Below are positions 40,201 to 47,301 of a stretch of 64,000 bases of DNA, piece after piece (positions within the stretch are counted from its first letter, which is position 1; each line of letters begins with the position of its first letter). The DNA is from Myxococcales bacterium. Lineage in GTDB: Bacteria > Myxococcota_A > Bradymonadia > UBA7976 > UBA1532. Below the pieces are notes generated by a model, which made no database searches, was not told the DNA's origin, and was given only the letters and a program-made list of their open reading frames with translations. The translations under genes and the position numbers were made by a program. The stretch is taken from assembly GCA_020633435.1 (NCBI GenBank), contig JACKDP010000001.1, positions 310,001 to 374,000 on the forward strand, written 5' to 3'.

Positions 40201-41231
40201 CCGACGAGGCCCACGCCCACCTGGACCTGCTCTGCCCCGAGGTGGCGCTGTACAAGGGCAACCTGGCCGGCGGCTCGCAGCTCGTCCGCACCAGCAAGGG
40301 CTGCGTGGTGCAGCGCGCCCCCAAGCCAGGGCCGTGGTCGCTCTGCGCGGCGGGCGCGGCCGCGCAGCAGCAGAAGATCCCCGACGGTCCCCAGGGCGCC
40401 CGCCTGGACCTGGAGGTGACCACCGGCGACGACCTCGCCAGCGCGACCTTCCTGCCCGTCGCCGATCCCGGCGGCGTGCGCATCACCCAGGTCGGCCTGA
40501 GCCCGAGGGGCGTCGCCTGGTTCGTGATCGCCGGCCTCGGCGCCGGCCCGGGCTGGCGCAGCGATGACAAGGCCGCGGCCGCCTGGACCACCGCGGGCGG
40601 CGACGTCCGGCTCGAGGTGACGCTCAACGCGCCGCCGCCGGCCCGCCTGCTGGGCTGGATCCGGCCCCACATCGCCGAGGACCAGGTGTCCATCGACGTG
40701 CTCGGCGGGACGCTCGCGAAGGCCCTCGTCGACGCGTACGAGCGCGCGGGCGACCGCATGAAGGCACGCGCAAAGACGGTCGAGGGCCAGGGACGCCGGG
40801 TGAACCAGCCCTGCGTGGAGCGCGAGATCCAGCAGGTCCAGGCCACCCTGGCGGACGTCCTGACCCGCGCGTCGGCGACGCGCTCCCTGTCCATCGAGAG
40901 GCTCGGCCCGGTCGTGGCGGCGGTCGATCCGTTCGGCGTCGAGCGCTGCTTCGAGGACCTGCAGGCCTCGCGCGCGGCGAAGGAGCTCCTCGAGAAGCTG
41001 CGGGCGGAGGCGCGACAGACGCTGCAGGTGGCCGCGAGCGCGCGGACCTACGCGGCGATGGCCTGCGCAGGTGGCGCCAACATCAAGCTCCTCGCCCTGC
41101 TCGACAACGTCGAGGCCGACATCCTGCGCGGCCGCTACGGCGCGAAGTACGACTACGCCACGCTCGACGAGGCCCAGACGCTGCGCAACGAGGCCGCCGC
41201 CTGCGTCGCGGCCAAGGCCCAGCCCCGGTAG
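37239..41231 (+). CDS. 1330-aa membrane-anchored protein with CoxE/vWA-like N-terminal half
   Basis: GTG at 37239 (10 bp after the MoxR stop). Residues 1-75 (RPEDLATLCRLLRASGVPV) resemble the helical lead of CoxE-like vWA proteins. One span lies at about 112-134, an Asp-Ala-Pro linker follows, a second span at about 190-206, then an alpha/beta domain (283-430) of vWA style in which the metal site is degenerate (WLWIDADAETDA where DxSxS would be). A third span is near 616-636. The rest is a large extracytoplasmic beta-rich region and, from about 1160, a helical Cys-containing tail (LAKALVDAYERAGDRM). Its position after MoxR supports a vWA partner role; the exported half could be a sensor. Confidence 0.8.
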   Translation: MTVRPEDLATLCRLLRASGVPVTATHELRLQTVFRTLGAMPAARIPRIVGPVVLQSREQVEALDEVLARWIPTLVPREARPAVPTAPASTTGQHQRQVEAHPLPTTAAGRGRLAIGAALLVAAALLAVLVVVPFDGGVAPDAGPRDAAPEAAPDAAPPTAGAERTPTYRPTGTFAVPDFQVEPPSRADRWPWLLLVLAGVAAGLAWRRRSRKRGLPAELPAPAGPGAVAPPPRLAPAEDLTRLTDASDRSALVWGVDHFLAESPRQRIDLGESVRATARAGSRPVVVFAQERQARAIWLWIDADAETDACEQLATELAGTLRASGLAVHLAWFAGVPDRLYLPGNDGLAPDDLDTPPQEAVVALLTDGHALTRIDGGVAAVALSGLRAWPRLAVVDFARGATDLPLRLRRYGLEVIEPEALARWLGGEAPPGAAGEVDLAPWLAALALSPTPVDPADALALASQLGLPHPARYLPIIEADARHVGARLSWPWPTRAARLAWLARQEDLFALAQAFWRLRHLPGAADTAVDRARAVEQAWLDLFTDPDAAAPLLYAEPSRRAWIEEALAGLDVADAPPRPGALRLGWTWADVQPMTRTLLLARGFGGEVVEPPPPRRARVALLACAAVALSGVIGFARPLQSGAPTILEEGARPVWADDPVVEARDDGTYRVEFALRQHRQPSIDVPPGSVLRVDWTSDRARCREEDGELERWYCADADPVDASAERGERHVILPVAADDADAATLAQALLQTGNADEVIFAPTRPQSGYHGGTPEYELALLQRSYWLIDPAAYPDDPVRFAVEVRGQTYATLAGRLGGEWRPAADVWSGVYGRNVAKQKLKGSDTPRLRYVGATVEPDGGLVVRLAGGQGAPAVVAQGVERARAYVVLAGVRIARDEPGWPFVLPEGQGFDSVDATDDPRGGRLEVGLTEAPAGPYGAVTVLRALRGDRSAPADGDLVVRFPPPRVPRPYEVGVVRGDCPAGKRLVTADEAHAHLDLLCPEVALYKGNLAGGSQLVRTSKGCVVQRAPKPGPWSLCAAGAAAQQQKIPDGPQGARLDLEVTTGDDLASATFLPVADPGGVRITQVGLSPRGVAWFVIAGLGAGPGWRSDDKAAAAWTTAGGDVRLEVTLNAPPPARLLGWIRPHIAEDQVSIDVLGGTLAKALVDAYERAGDRMKARAKTVEGQGRRVNQPCVEREIQQVQATLADVLTRASATRSLSIERLGPVVAAVDPFGVERCFEDLQASRAAKELLEKLRAEARQTLQVAASARTYAAMACAGGANIKLLALLDNVEADILRGRYGAKYDYATLDEAQTLRNEAAACVAAKAQPR

Positions 41232-41234
41232 TCG

Positions 41235-43082
41235 TCAGCCCCCGCGGCGCCAGCGCGCCGCGTCGTCTTCCCGATCGAGCTGCTCGAGCACCTGCACCCC
41301 GAACGCCCGGTTGCGCTCCGGGTGCCCCAGCAGGATGGGCGGACCCGCCAGGGGCCCGGCGGCGGCGGGCCGGCGCAGGTCGGGGGGCACCGGCAGGCGC
41401 TCGCCCTCGGGGATGCCCGCCCGCAGGGCCTGGAGGGCCAGCGAGGCGTCGCCGAGGAACCAGAGCCCCTCGGCCCGCTGGGCGCCGAGCAGCGCAACCA
41501 CGCGAAACGAAATGGGATCTTCGCCCTCCGCCCCGTTCAGGGCGGCGCGGAGCTGGTCGTGGAAGGCCGGGGCGTCGTCGCGGACGGTGGCGCAGTCGAC
41601 CCCCAGGGCGAAGCCCCAGGTGGCCGCGCACGGGGCCATCCGCAGGTGGAAGGCCCAGGCGACCGTCTCGGCCATGACCGGGCGGCCGGCCGCGTCGATG
41701 AGGCGGCGCAGGCGCTCGGGCACCGAGGGGGCGGCCAGGGCGATGCGCGGCAGATCGGGGTGGCTGGCGAAGAGCCAGCGCCAGTACCACGACGAGTTGG
41801 CGAAGCCGACGTTGAGCACCACCACGTCGGGCCGCTGGCGCTCCACCGCCTGCAGGTACATCAGCGGGAAGACGAGGTGATCGCTCTCCACCAGGAGCAG
41901 GGCCCGGGGCGGCGCGGCGGTCAGCCAGGCCGTCGCCAGCGTCCGCGGCAGGTCGATGCCGGCGCGGCTGCGGGCCCAGACGGGGCGCTCGCCCGTGACC
42001 AGGACGGAGACGAGCAGCACCGCGCCCAGGGCCGTCGCGCGCCGCGGCTGGACCCAGCGCAGCAGCCCGCCCAGGCCCATGGCCCCGAGCCAGAGCGCCG
42101 GCATCTGGTAGCCGTTGTAGTCGGGGATCTCGGGGTAGAAGGTGCCGTACGTGAAGGTGAAGGCCGCCCCGACCAGGAACGGGATGGCCCAGAGCGCCAG
42201 GTGCCGGCGCAGGCCCGTCGCCACCGTCCAGCCGGCGACCCCCAGCATCACCACGGGCAGCGCCCCCTGCCCCACGAGCCAGGTGGCCCAGTCGACCAGG
42301 TGCCCGGGGGCCTTGCCCCAGGCCCCATGCTCGGTGCCGGCGTAGTCGGCCCCGGCCAGGTAGCGCAGCCAGTCGCCCCCCGTCTCCAGCGGCCCCCAGA
42401 CGAGGGTGTCCGTCCGGTCGCGGACCTGCCAGACATACAGGTAGCAGAGGCCGACCATGGCCACCGCCCCCAGCGCCGCCGCGCCCACCGCCACCCCCAG
42501 GCGCCGACGCGGCTTGAGCACCGGCAGGGCGGCGACGCCGACGCCGAGCGCGCCGCCGAGGGCGAAGACGGGGTTCACGCCGGCCGCCAGCCCGGCCAGG
42601 GCGCCGAGCCCGAGCCAGGCCAGCGCGCCGCCGCCCCCGCCGAGGATCGTGCGGTGGCCGGCGGCCACGAGCGTGAGCACCAGCAGCGTCGCCAGGGCGT
42701 ACAGCTCGATGCGCGTGGCCTGATCCCAGACGGGGGCCAGGCCCCCGACCGCCAGCAGCGCCAGCAGCCGCGGCCACGCGCTCAAGCCCACGGCGCGCCG
42801 CAGCAGGGCGTCGGCGGGCAGGGCGCAGGCCGCCGCGCACAGCGCCGACAGCAGGTTCATGCCCACCAGCGGATCCAGCCCCGGCAGGCGGCTGAACCCG
42901 TGCAGGATCACGGTGTAGAGCGGCTGGCCCGGCGGGTGGCCCAGGCCGAGCTGGGCGCCGACCAGCGCCAGCTCGCCCGAGTCGAACCAGACGAGGTCGC
43001 GCGCCATCGTCAGCGCGTACCAGACCAGCAGCACGCCGGCGGCCGCCGGCCCGGGCCACCGCGCGGGGGCGGGCGTCGTCAC
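41235..43082 (-). CDS. DUF2723/TMEM260-like polytopic membrane glycosyltransferase
   Basis: 615 residues from a GTG at 43082. The N-terminal motif DSGELALVGAQLGLGHPPG followed by QPLYT is the signature of the DUF2723 family, related to protein O-mannosyltransferase TMEM260 and GT-C enzymes. About ten membrane spans to residue 400, then a soluble C-terminal domain of about 200 residues. Probably moves a sugar from a lipid carrier to an extracytoplasmic acceptor. It overlaps the hexapeptide acyltransferase by 4 bp (43079-43082), and ends 3 bp from the convergent conflict operon. Confidence 0.88.
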   Translation of the reverse strand: MTTPAPARWPGPAAAGVLLVWYALTMARDLVWFDSGELALVGAQLGLGHPPGQPLYTVILHGFSRLPGLDPLVGMNLLSALCAAACALPADALLRRAVGLSAWPRLLALLAVGGLAPVWDQATRIELYALATLLVLTLVAAGHRTILGGGGGALAWLGLGALAGLAAGVNPVFALGGALGVGVAALPVLKPRRRLGVAVGAAALGAVAMVGLCYLYVWQVRDRTDTLVWGPLETGGDWLRYLAGADYAGTEHGAWGKAPGHLVDWATWLVGQGALPVVMLGVAGWTVATGLRRHLALWAIPFLVGAAFTFTYGTFYPEIPDYNGYQMPALWLGAMGLGGLLRWVQPRRATALGAVLLVSVLVTGERPVWARSRAGIDLPRTLATAWLTAAPPRALLLVESDHLVFPLMYLQAVERQRPDVVVLNVGFANSSWYWRWLFASHPDLPRIALAAPSVPERLRRLIDAAGRPVMAETVAWAFHLRMAPCAATWGFALGVDCATVRDDAPAFHDQLRAALNGAEGEDPISFRVVALLGAQRAEGLWFLGDASLALQALRAGIPEGERLPVPPDLRRPAAAGPLAGPPILLGHPERNRAFGVQVLEQLDREDDAARWRRGG

Positions 43083-43600
43083 TCGGGCCTCATCCTCAAG
43101 AGTTTCGCGGGGTTGCCGGCGACGACGGCGTAGGGGGGCACGTCCCGGGTGACCACCGCGCCGGCCCCGACCTGGGCGCCGCGCCCCACCCGCACCCCCG
43201 GCAGCAGGATGCTGCCCACCCCCAGATCGGCGTCGTCTTCGACGTGCACGGGGGCGAAGCGCAGGGGGGCGGCGAGGATGGGCACGGCGCGCCCCGCCTC
43301 GTCATGCACCGACGTCAGCATCTTCACGAAGGGCCCCACGCCGACGCGCTCGCCGATGTAGATGCCCCCGGCCGAGTGCAGGAAGACCCCCTGCCCCAGC
43401 CAGGTGTCGCGGCCCACCACCAGCTCGCCGCGGTAGTAGCCCTTCAGCATGGCGTCGTGGCCGACGTAGACGTTCTCGCCCAGGGTGACGGTCTCGGGGT
43501 GCCAGATCCGCACGCCGGCCTCGAAGACGACGTCGGCGCCGAGGCCGCGGAGGTCCTCGGGCCGGAAGCTGCCGTCGCCATGACTCTGGAAGCGCCGCAT
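43079..43600 (-). CDS. Left-handed beta-helix (hexapeptide) acyltransferase
   Basis: 173 residues. Repeating hexapeptides (VTLGENVYVGHDAML, VVGRDTWLGQGVFL, VGVGPFVKML, VGVGSILLPGVRVGRGAQVG) and the C-terminal VVAGNPAKLLR end, typical of WbbJ/NeuD-like O- or N-acetyltransferases. Together with the DUF2723 gene it suggests modification of a surface sugar. ATG at 43600. Confidence 0.9.
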   Translation of the reverse strand: MRRFQSHGDGSFRPEDLRGLGADVVFEAGVRIWHPETVTLGENVYVGHDAMLKGYYRGELVVGRDTWLGQGVFLHSAGGIYIGERVGVGPFVKMLTSVHDEAGRAVPILAAPLRFAPVHVEDDADLGVGSILLPGVRVGRGAQVGAGAVVTRDVPPYAVVAGNPAKLLRMRPE

Positions 43601-43604
43601 GGGC

Positions 43605-44009
43605 TCACTCTGGCATGAGGGCCCGCCCGCTGGAAGCCCGACGCCAGTCCCCGCCGGGCAGCGGCGGCCGGCCCCGCGCGGCGCGGGGCGTGAGCACGTA
43701 GGCCTCGGCCTCGCCGCCGCCCGCCAGCGGGATGGGCTGGCGGCGGTACACCTCGGGGTGCTCCTCGAAGGCGTCCAGCCGCGCCAGGTGGGCCGCCTCC
43801 ACGAGGTACAGCTCCCCTGTGACGGCCTCTTCCCCGGGGACGAGGCCCGGGTACGGCCCCAGGCTCACCAGGGCGAACCGCGGGAGCGTCCGCGCGGGCC
43901 CCACGGGCACGGCCCCGGCCAGCTCGCCGTGGTTCGGCTCACCCGCCAGCAGGGTGCCGTAGACGAAGATCAGGCGCCGGTCCGGGCTTGCCGACAGGGT
44001 GCGTTGCAA
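43605..44009 (-). CDS. Gamma-glutamylcyclotransferase-fold (AIG2-like) protein
   Basis: 134 residues. The substrate loop is FVYGTLLAGEPNH near residues 15-27 and the catalytic Glu region is AVTGELYLV. Family members cyclise gamma-glutamyl amines. The start is a TTG at 44009, the only choice that keeps the first strand; no strong ribosome site is seen, so this start is tentative. The stop lies 4 bp before the acyltransferase start. Confidence 0.82.
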   Translation of the reverse strand: MQRTLSASPDRRLIFVYGTLLAGEPNHGELAGAVPVGPARTLPRFALVSLGPYPGLVPGEEAVTGELYLVEAAHLARLDAFEEHPEVYRRQPIPLAGGGEAEAYVLTPRAARGRPPLPGGDWRRASSGRALMPE

Positions 44010-44023
44010 TGGTCAACTTCGCC

Positions 44024-44052
44024 TTGCTTCTCTCACTTGCCTGCTCTATTGT
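44024..44052 (+). promoter_or_regulatory. Candidate promoter of the RRM gene
   Basis: TTGCTT at 44024-44029 and TATTGT at 44047-44052 with a 17-bp spacer, in an island unusually rich in A/T for this window. Predicted leader is about 215 nt. Confidence 0.55.
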
Positions 44053-44141
44053 GGCGCGCTTTCGCTCGTGGCGCAGCCATGGAACGAAACCGGTCCGCGT
44101 CGCCTGTGCTCGCCCCTCGCGTGGCGGGTCGCCCGGACCAG

Positions 44142-44194
44142 GCCTGCCTCGTGAGGCGGGCGCAACGAATTCGGGGGCGGTCATTCGGACCGCC
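44142..44194 (+). promoter_or_regulatory. Structured 5' leader of the RRM gene
   Basis: Two stems in the predicted leader: 44142-44161 (core GCCTC-GT-GAGGC with an outer GCC/GGC pair) and 44176-44194 (GGCGGTC-ATTCG-GACCGCC, 7 bp with a 5-nt loop). Neither has a following T-tract, so they are not terminators. Long structured leaders are usual for cold-regulated RNA-binding proteins; the control mode here is inference. Confidence 0.45.
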
Positions 44195-44272
44195 CTGGCC
44201 ACCGGGGAGGCCCGGGGCACGGTGTGAGGGGTGCCGTCGACAGTACGGCCCCGCGGAAGGAAGAAGCAGAAG

Positions 44273-44587
44273 ATGTCCAAGAAGCTCTTTGTGGGCGGTC
44301 TCGCCTGGGGCACTGATGATATGGGCCTGCGCGACGCTTTCGAGCGTTTCGGTGAGGTCAGCGACGCCAAGGTCATCACCGATCGCGAGACCGGCCGCTC
44401 CCGCGGCTTCGGGTTCGTGACCTTCGAGAACCCGAGCGACGCTGATCAGGCCATGGAGCAGATGAACGGCGCCCAGCTGGACGGCCGCACGCTGAACGTC
44501 AACGAGGCGGCCGAGCGCGCTCCCCGTCCCGGTGGCGGTGGCGGTGGCCGTGGTGGTCCCTCCCGGGGTGGCCGCGACCGCTGGTAG
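44273..44587 (+). CDS. RRM-type RNA-binding protein with Gly/Arg-rich tail
   Basis: 104 residues. RNP2 is KLFVGGLAW (4-12) and RNP1 is SRGFGFVTF (about 43-51), both complete, followed by a PGGGGGGRGG-type tail. Single-RRM proteins with Gly-rich tails act as cold-shock-type RNA chaperones in myxobacteria and cyanobacteria. The ribosome site AAGGAAGAAG lies before the ATG. Confidence 0.95.
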   Translation: MSKKLFVGGLAWGTDDMGLRDAFERFGEVSDAKVITDRETGRSRGFGFVTFENPSDADQAMEQMNGAQLDGRTLNVNEAAERAPRPGGGGGGRGGPSRGGRDRW

Positions 44588-44620
44588 CCCGCCCACCGAG
44601 GTGGCCGGGAGGACCATGCG

Positions 44621-44821
44621 ATGTCGAGGCATCTGACCCTGACCGAGCTGGATGCCGCCCGCCCGGGTACGCGGGTGATTGATGAGGACGGCGACGTCCT
44701 CGAGCGCCTGGCCGATGGCCGCTGGGTGGTCGTGTCGGTGCCCGAGGGTGCCGATCACACCGTCGGCGACATCTGGCCTTCCCGTTTCCTGCGGGCTCGC
44801 CTCTTCTGGAACCGCCGCTGA
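44621..44821 (+). CDS. Small hypothetical protein
   Basis: 66 residues, unknown. MSRHLTLTELDAARPGTRV begins a compact, mixed-charge domain with DGDVLERL and a basic tail (FLRARLFWNRR). The GGGAGGA ribosome site at 44607-44613 and the 33-bp gap to the RRM gene suggest it is cotranscribed with it. Confidence 0.65.
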   Translation: MSRHLTLTELDAARPGTRVIDEDGDVLERLADGRWVVVSVPEGADHTVGDIWPSRFLRARLFWNRR

Positions 44822-44829
44822 CGCCCTCG

Positions 44830-44845
44830 GGCCCGGCGGCGGGCC
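44830..44845 (+). terminator. Possible terminator stem of the RRM transcript
   Basis: GGCCCG-GCGG-CGGGCC, a perfect 6-bp stem, followed by a pyrimidine-rich run (CCCCTCTCTCTCCCC) and not by a clean T-tract. It lies in the 77-bp gap between convergent genes. Confidence 0.35.
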
Positions 44846-44898
44846 TCCGGCCCCTCTCTCTCCCCTGCCGTTGACGCCTCTTCAGGGAAGCCCTGCGC

Positions 44899-45723
44899 TC
44901 AGAGCCGGCGGTGCTTGTGCACCGGGATGGCCTGCCGCACGGCCGCCGCCCGCTCCAGATCGATCTCTGCCAGCGCCAGCCCCTCGCCATGGCCCTTGTC
45001 GGCCACGACGACGCCCCACGGATCCACGATCAGGCTGTGGCCGTAGCTCTCGCGCTTGCCCTCGGCGTCGTGGCGGCCCCACTGCCCCGGGGCCAGCACG
45101 AAGCACTGGTTCTCGATGGCCCGGGCGCGCAGGAGCGCGTGCCAGTGGTCCTTGCCCGTGGTGAGCGTGAAGGCGGACGGCACCAGCAGGATGTCGGCAC
45201 CATCATCTGCAAGTGCCCGATACAGCTCGGGAAAGCGCAGATCGTAGCAGACGCTCATGCCCAGGTTCCCCAGCTCGGTGCCCACCACCACCACGTCCTC
45301 GCCCGGGGCGATGCAGTCCGACTCCCGAAAGGAGGGGCCGGCCGGCACATCCACGTCGAAGAGGTGGATCTTGCGGTAGCTGGCCAGGCGCTGGCCGCCG
45401 GGGCCGTACAGGACGCTGGTGTTGTAGCAGCGCTGGGTGTCGACGCTGCCGTCGGGCAGGCGGCGCTGCTCGGCGACGGAGCCCACCAGCAGGTGCACGC
45501 CCAGCTCGCCGGCCAGGGCGCCGAGCCGCGTCAGGACGGGCCCGTCGATGGGCTCCGCCGAGCTGACCTTGTGGAACTGCGGGCCGAGGAACGCGGTGTT
45601 CTCCGGCGTCGCGATGAGGGAGGCCCCCAGGCGCGCGGCGCGCCGGATGAGGCGCTCGGCGGTGTCGAGGTTACGCTCGATGTCGGTGGTGCAGCAGAGC
45701 TGCACGCAGGCGGCGAGGAACAT
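44899..45723 (-). CDS. Carbon-nitrogen hydrolase (nitrilase superfamily, Nit1-like)
   Basis: 274 residues. Catalytic Glu41 (TPENTAF), Lys118 (YRKIHLFD) and Cys159 (MSVCYDLRFPELYR) are all present. The YRKIHLFDV plus CYDLRFPE set matches deaminated-glutathione amidases (Nit1/YafV-like branch), a metabolite-repair role; substrate by similarity only. CCGGAGG ribosome site before the ATG at 45723. Confidence 0.92.
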   Translation of the reverse strand: MFLAACVQLCCTTDIERNLDTAERLIRRAARLGASLIATPENTAFLGPQFHKVSSAEPIDGPVLTRLGALAGELGVHLLVGSVAEQRRLPDGSVDTQRCYNTSVLYGPGGQRLASYRKIHLFDVDVPAGPSFRESDCIAPGEDVVVVGTELGNLGMSVCYDLRFPELYRALADDGADILLVPSAFTLTTGKDHWHALLRARAIENQCFVLAPGQWGRHDAEGKRESYGHSLIVDPWGVVVADKGHGEGLALAEIDLERAAAVRQAIPVHKHRRL

Positions 45724-45740
45724 GGCGGCCTCCGGCTAGA

Positions 45741-45772
45741 CGGCCCGCAGAGCTTGCCGGCTCCGCGGGCCG
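45741..45772 (-). promoter_or_regulatory. Strong two-part hairpin between lipoprotein and nitrilase genes
   Basis: Outer stem CGGCCCGC/GCGGGCCG (8 bp), A-C mismatch, inner stem GAGC/GCTC, loop TTGCCG. No T-tract on either side. It may end the lipoprotein transcript in a factor-dependent way or protect a 3' end. Confidence 0.45.
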
Positions 45773-45793
45773 CTGTCGAGAGGCCCCCGCGGC

Positions 45794-47197
45794 TCAGGGG
45801 CAGGGGATCGCGTCGCCCACCAGGGCCGCCAGGCCCGCGAAGTCGATGGGGTTGGCCATCAGGCCCGCGGCGAGGGCGTCGGCGGCGGCGGGATCGGCCG
45901 CGCGCAGGGCGCGATCGAGGCCGTGGCCGATGATGCGGGCCGCCTCGATGGCCGCCGCCTGGCGATCCCCCTCGAGGCCGGCCGCCGAGATCAGGCGGTC
46001 GACCAGGAGCAGGGCGAAGGAGCGGTCGAGGGCGCTGTCGAGCTGGCCGAAGGCCTGGCTCGCGAGCTCGGCGTTCATGGACTGCTCGCCGTTGTCGAGG
46101 TCACGCCAGCAGCGCACGGCCAGCAGGCCGTCGAACACGGCGCTGTGCACCTCGGGATCGATGGCGCGGACGTAGGCGCCGTAGCCCGAGGGATCCATGC
46201 GCTGGCCGCCGCCGCCGTAGTACGCCCAGCTCGAGTCGCAGTCGGCGATGGTGGTCTGGCAGGTGTTGGCCTCCTTGTAGGTGCTCACGTAGAGGAACCA
46301 CAGGAAGGTGGCCTCGAGGCGCGCGGCGTTGATCCAGGGCTCCTCGCCCATGGCGCCGGCGTCGAAGGCGTCGTTGATGATGGGCAGCATCTGCACCGGG
46401 CCGACGCAGAAGTCGGGGTAGGGCAGGGCCGCCTCGGCGTCGCGGCAGTCGATGCCCTCGGGCTGGGCGACGTGGGAGTCGTAGCGGCGCACCACGCGGC
46501 TGCCGAAGCCGCCGTCCTCGATGTAGATGAGCTGCGCGTCGATGAAGGCGTTGGCGTCCGGGGCCGCCTCGGCGCGCCACAGCAGATCGGCCATGCTCTC
46601 GAAGCCCTCGATGCGGCCGATGGAGCCGGGGGGGCTGGCGCCGGCGAGCTGCCAGTCACCGCCATCGCTCACGCAGGCCTCCCAGCCGTCGCCGGGGAAG
46701 GCGTTCGGGTCGGCCATGCAGCCCGGGTCGCCGCCCGCGCCGCCCGCGCCGCCCATGCCGCCCATGCCGCCGGCGCCGCCCATGCCGCCCTCGCCGCCCA
46801 TGCCGCCGGCGCCCTCGCAGGCCTCCCGGAACGAGGCGTTGATGTTGGAGAGCGTCGCGACGGTCCCTGCGCAGTTGTCCCCGTTCACCAGGGCCGCCAG
46901 GGCCGGCTGCATGCCGCAGGTCTCGATGCAGCCCTCCACGAAGGCGTCACGGTTCTCGGCGGTGATGCCGGCACACAGGTCGTCCTGGGCCACGCAGTCG
47001 CCCAGCACGCCACAGACCGCCGCGCAGTCGGGGCCCATCTGGCCACCCGCGCCGCCCATGCCGCCGGCGCCACCCGGGCCGCCGGCGTCGACCACCGCCG
47101 CGTCCGGGGCGTCGCCGCCGCTCCCATCGTCGCAACCGACGGCCGCCAGCGCGATCGCGCAAGCGGCCACTCGAGCCAGCGTCTGCTTCCAGGCCAT
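45794..47197 (-). CDS. Gly-rich lipoprotein with Cys-rich N-terminal part
   Basis: 467 residues. MAWKQTLARVAACAIALAAVGC gives a lipobox with Cys22. Then an Asp/Ala stalk, a Gly-Gly-Ala/Met stretch, a Cys-rich domain with four or more Cys pairs (CAAVCGVLGDC), a second Gly-rich linker and a C-terminal alpha-rich domain from about residue 180 with a Trp/Tyr-rich centre (ATFLWFLYVSTYKEAN). No family recognised. Two other lipoproteins in this window (55668-56741 and the stalk of 28613-33131) use similar stalks. Confidence 0.8.
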   Translation of the reverse strand: MAWKQTLARVAACAIALAAVGCDDGSGGDAPDAAVVDAGGPGGAGGMGGAGGQMGPDCAAVCGVLGDCVAQDDLCAGITAENRDAFVEGCIETCGMQPALAALVNGDNCAGTVATLSNINASFREACEGAGGMGGEGGMGGAGGMGGMGGAGGAGGDPGCMADPNAFPGDGWEACVSDGGDWQLAGASPPGSIGRIEGFESMADLLWRAEAAPDANAFIDAQLIYIEDGGFGSRVVRRYDSHVAQPEGIDCRDAEAALPYPDFCVGPVQMLPIINDAFDAGAMGEEPWINAARLEATFLWFLYVSTYKEANTCQTTIADCDSSWAYYGGGGQRMDPSGYGAYVRAIDPEVHSAVFDGLLAVRCWRDLDNGEQSMNAELASQAFGQLDSALDRSFALLLVDRLISAAGLEGDRQAAAIEAARIIGHGLDRALRAADPAAADALAAGLMANPIDFAGLAALVGDAIPCP

Positions 47198-47218
47198 GAT
47201 CCGCTCCTCGGTGCCTCG

Positions 47219-47239
47219 CCGGCCCCGAGCCGGGGCCGG
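47219..47239 (-). promoter_or_regulatory. Perfect 9-bp hairpin before the Gly-rich lipoprotein gene
   Basis: CCGGCCCCG-AGC-CGGGGCCGG, 22 bp upstream of the ATG at 47197 on the minus strand, in the 104-bp gap after the NUDIX gene. Could end the NUDIX/uridine-kinase transcript or fold in the leader. Confidence 0.4.
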
Positions 47240-47301
47240 GCCGTTCACTGCAGGAGCGTCGTCGGGTCCCGGAAACCGCAGCAGAAACCGCGGGGGGCGC
47301 C

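Noticed and set aside
37194..40670. Long minus-strand open frame across the vWA-like gene
   Set aside because: Antisense shadow; Arg/Gly/Val-rich without motifs.
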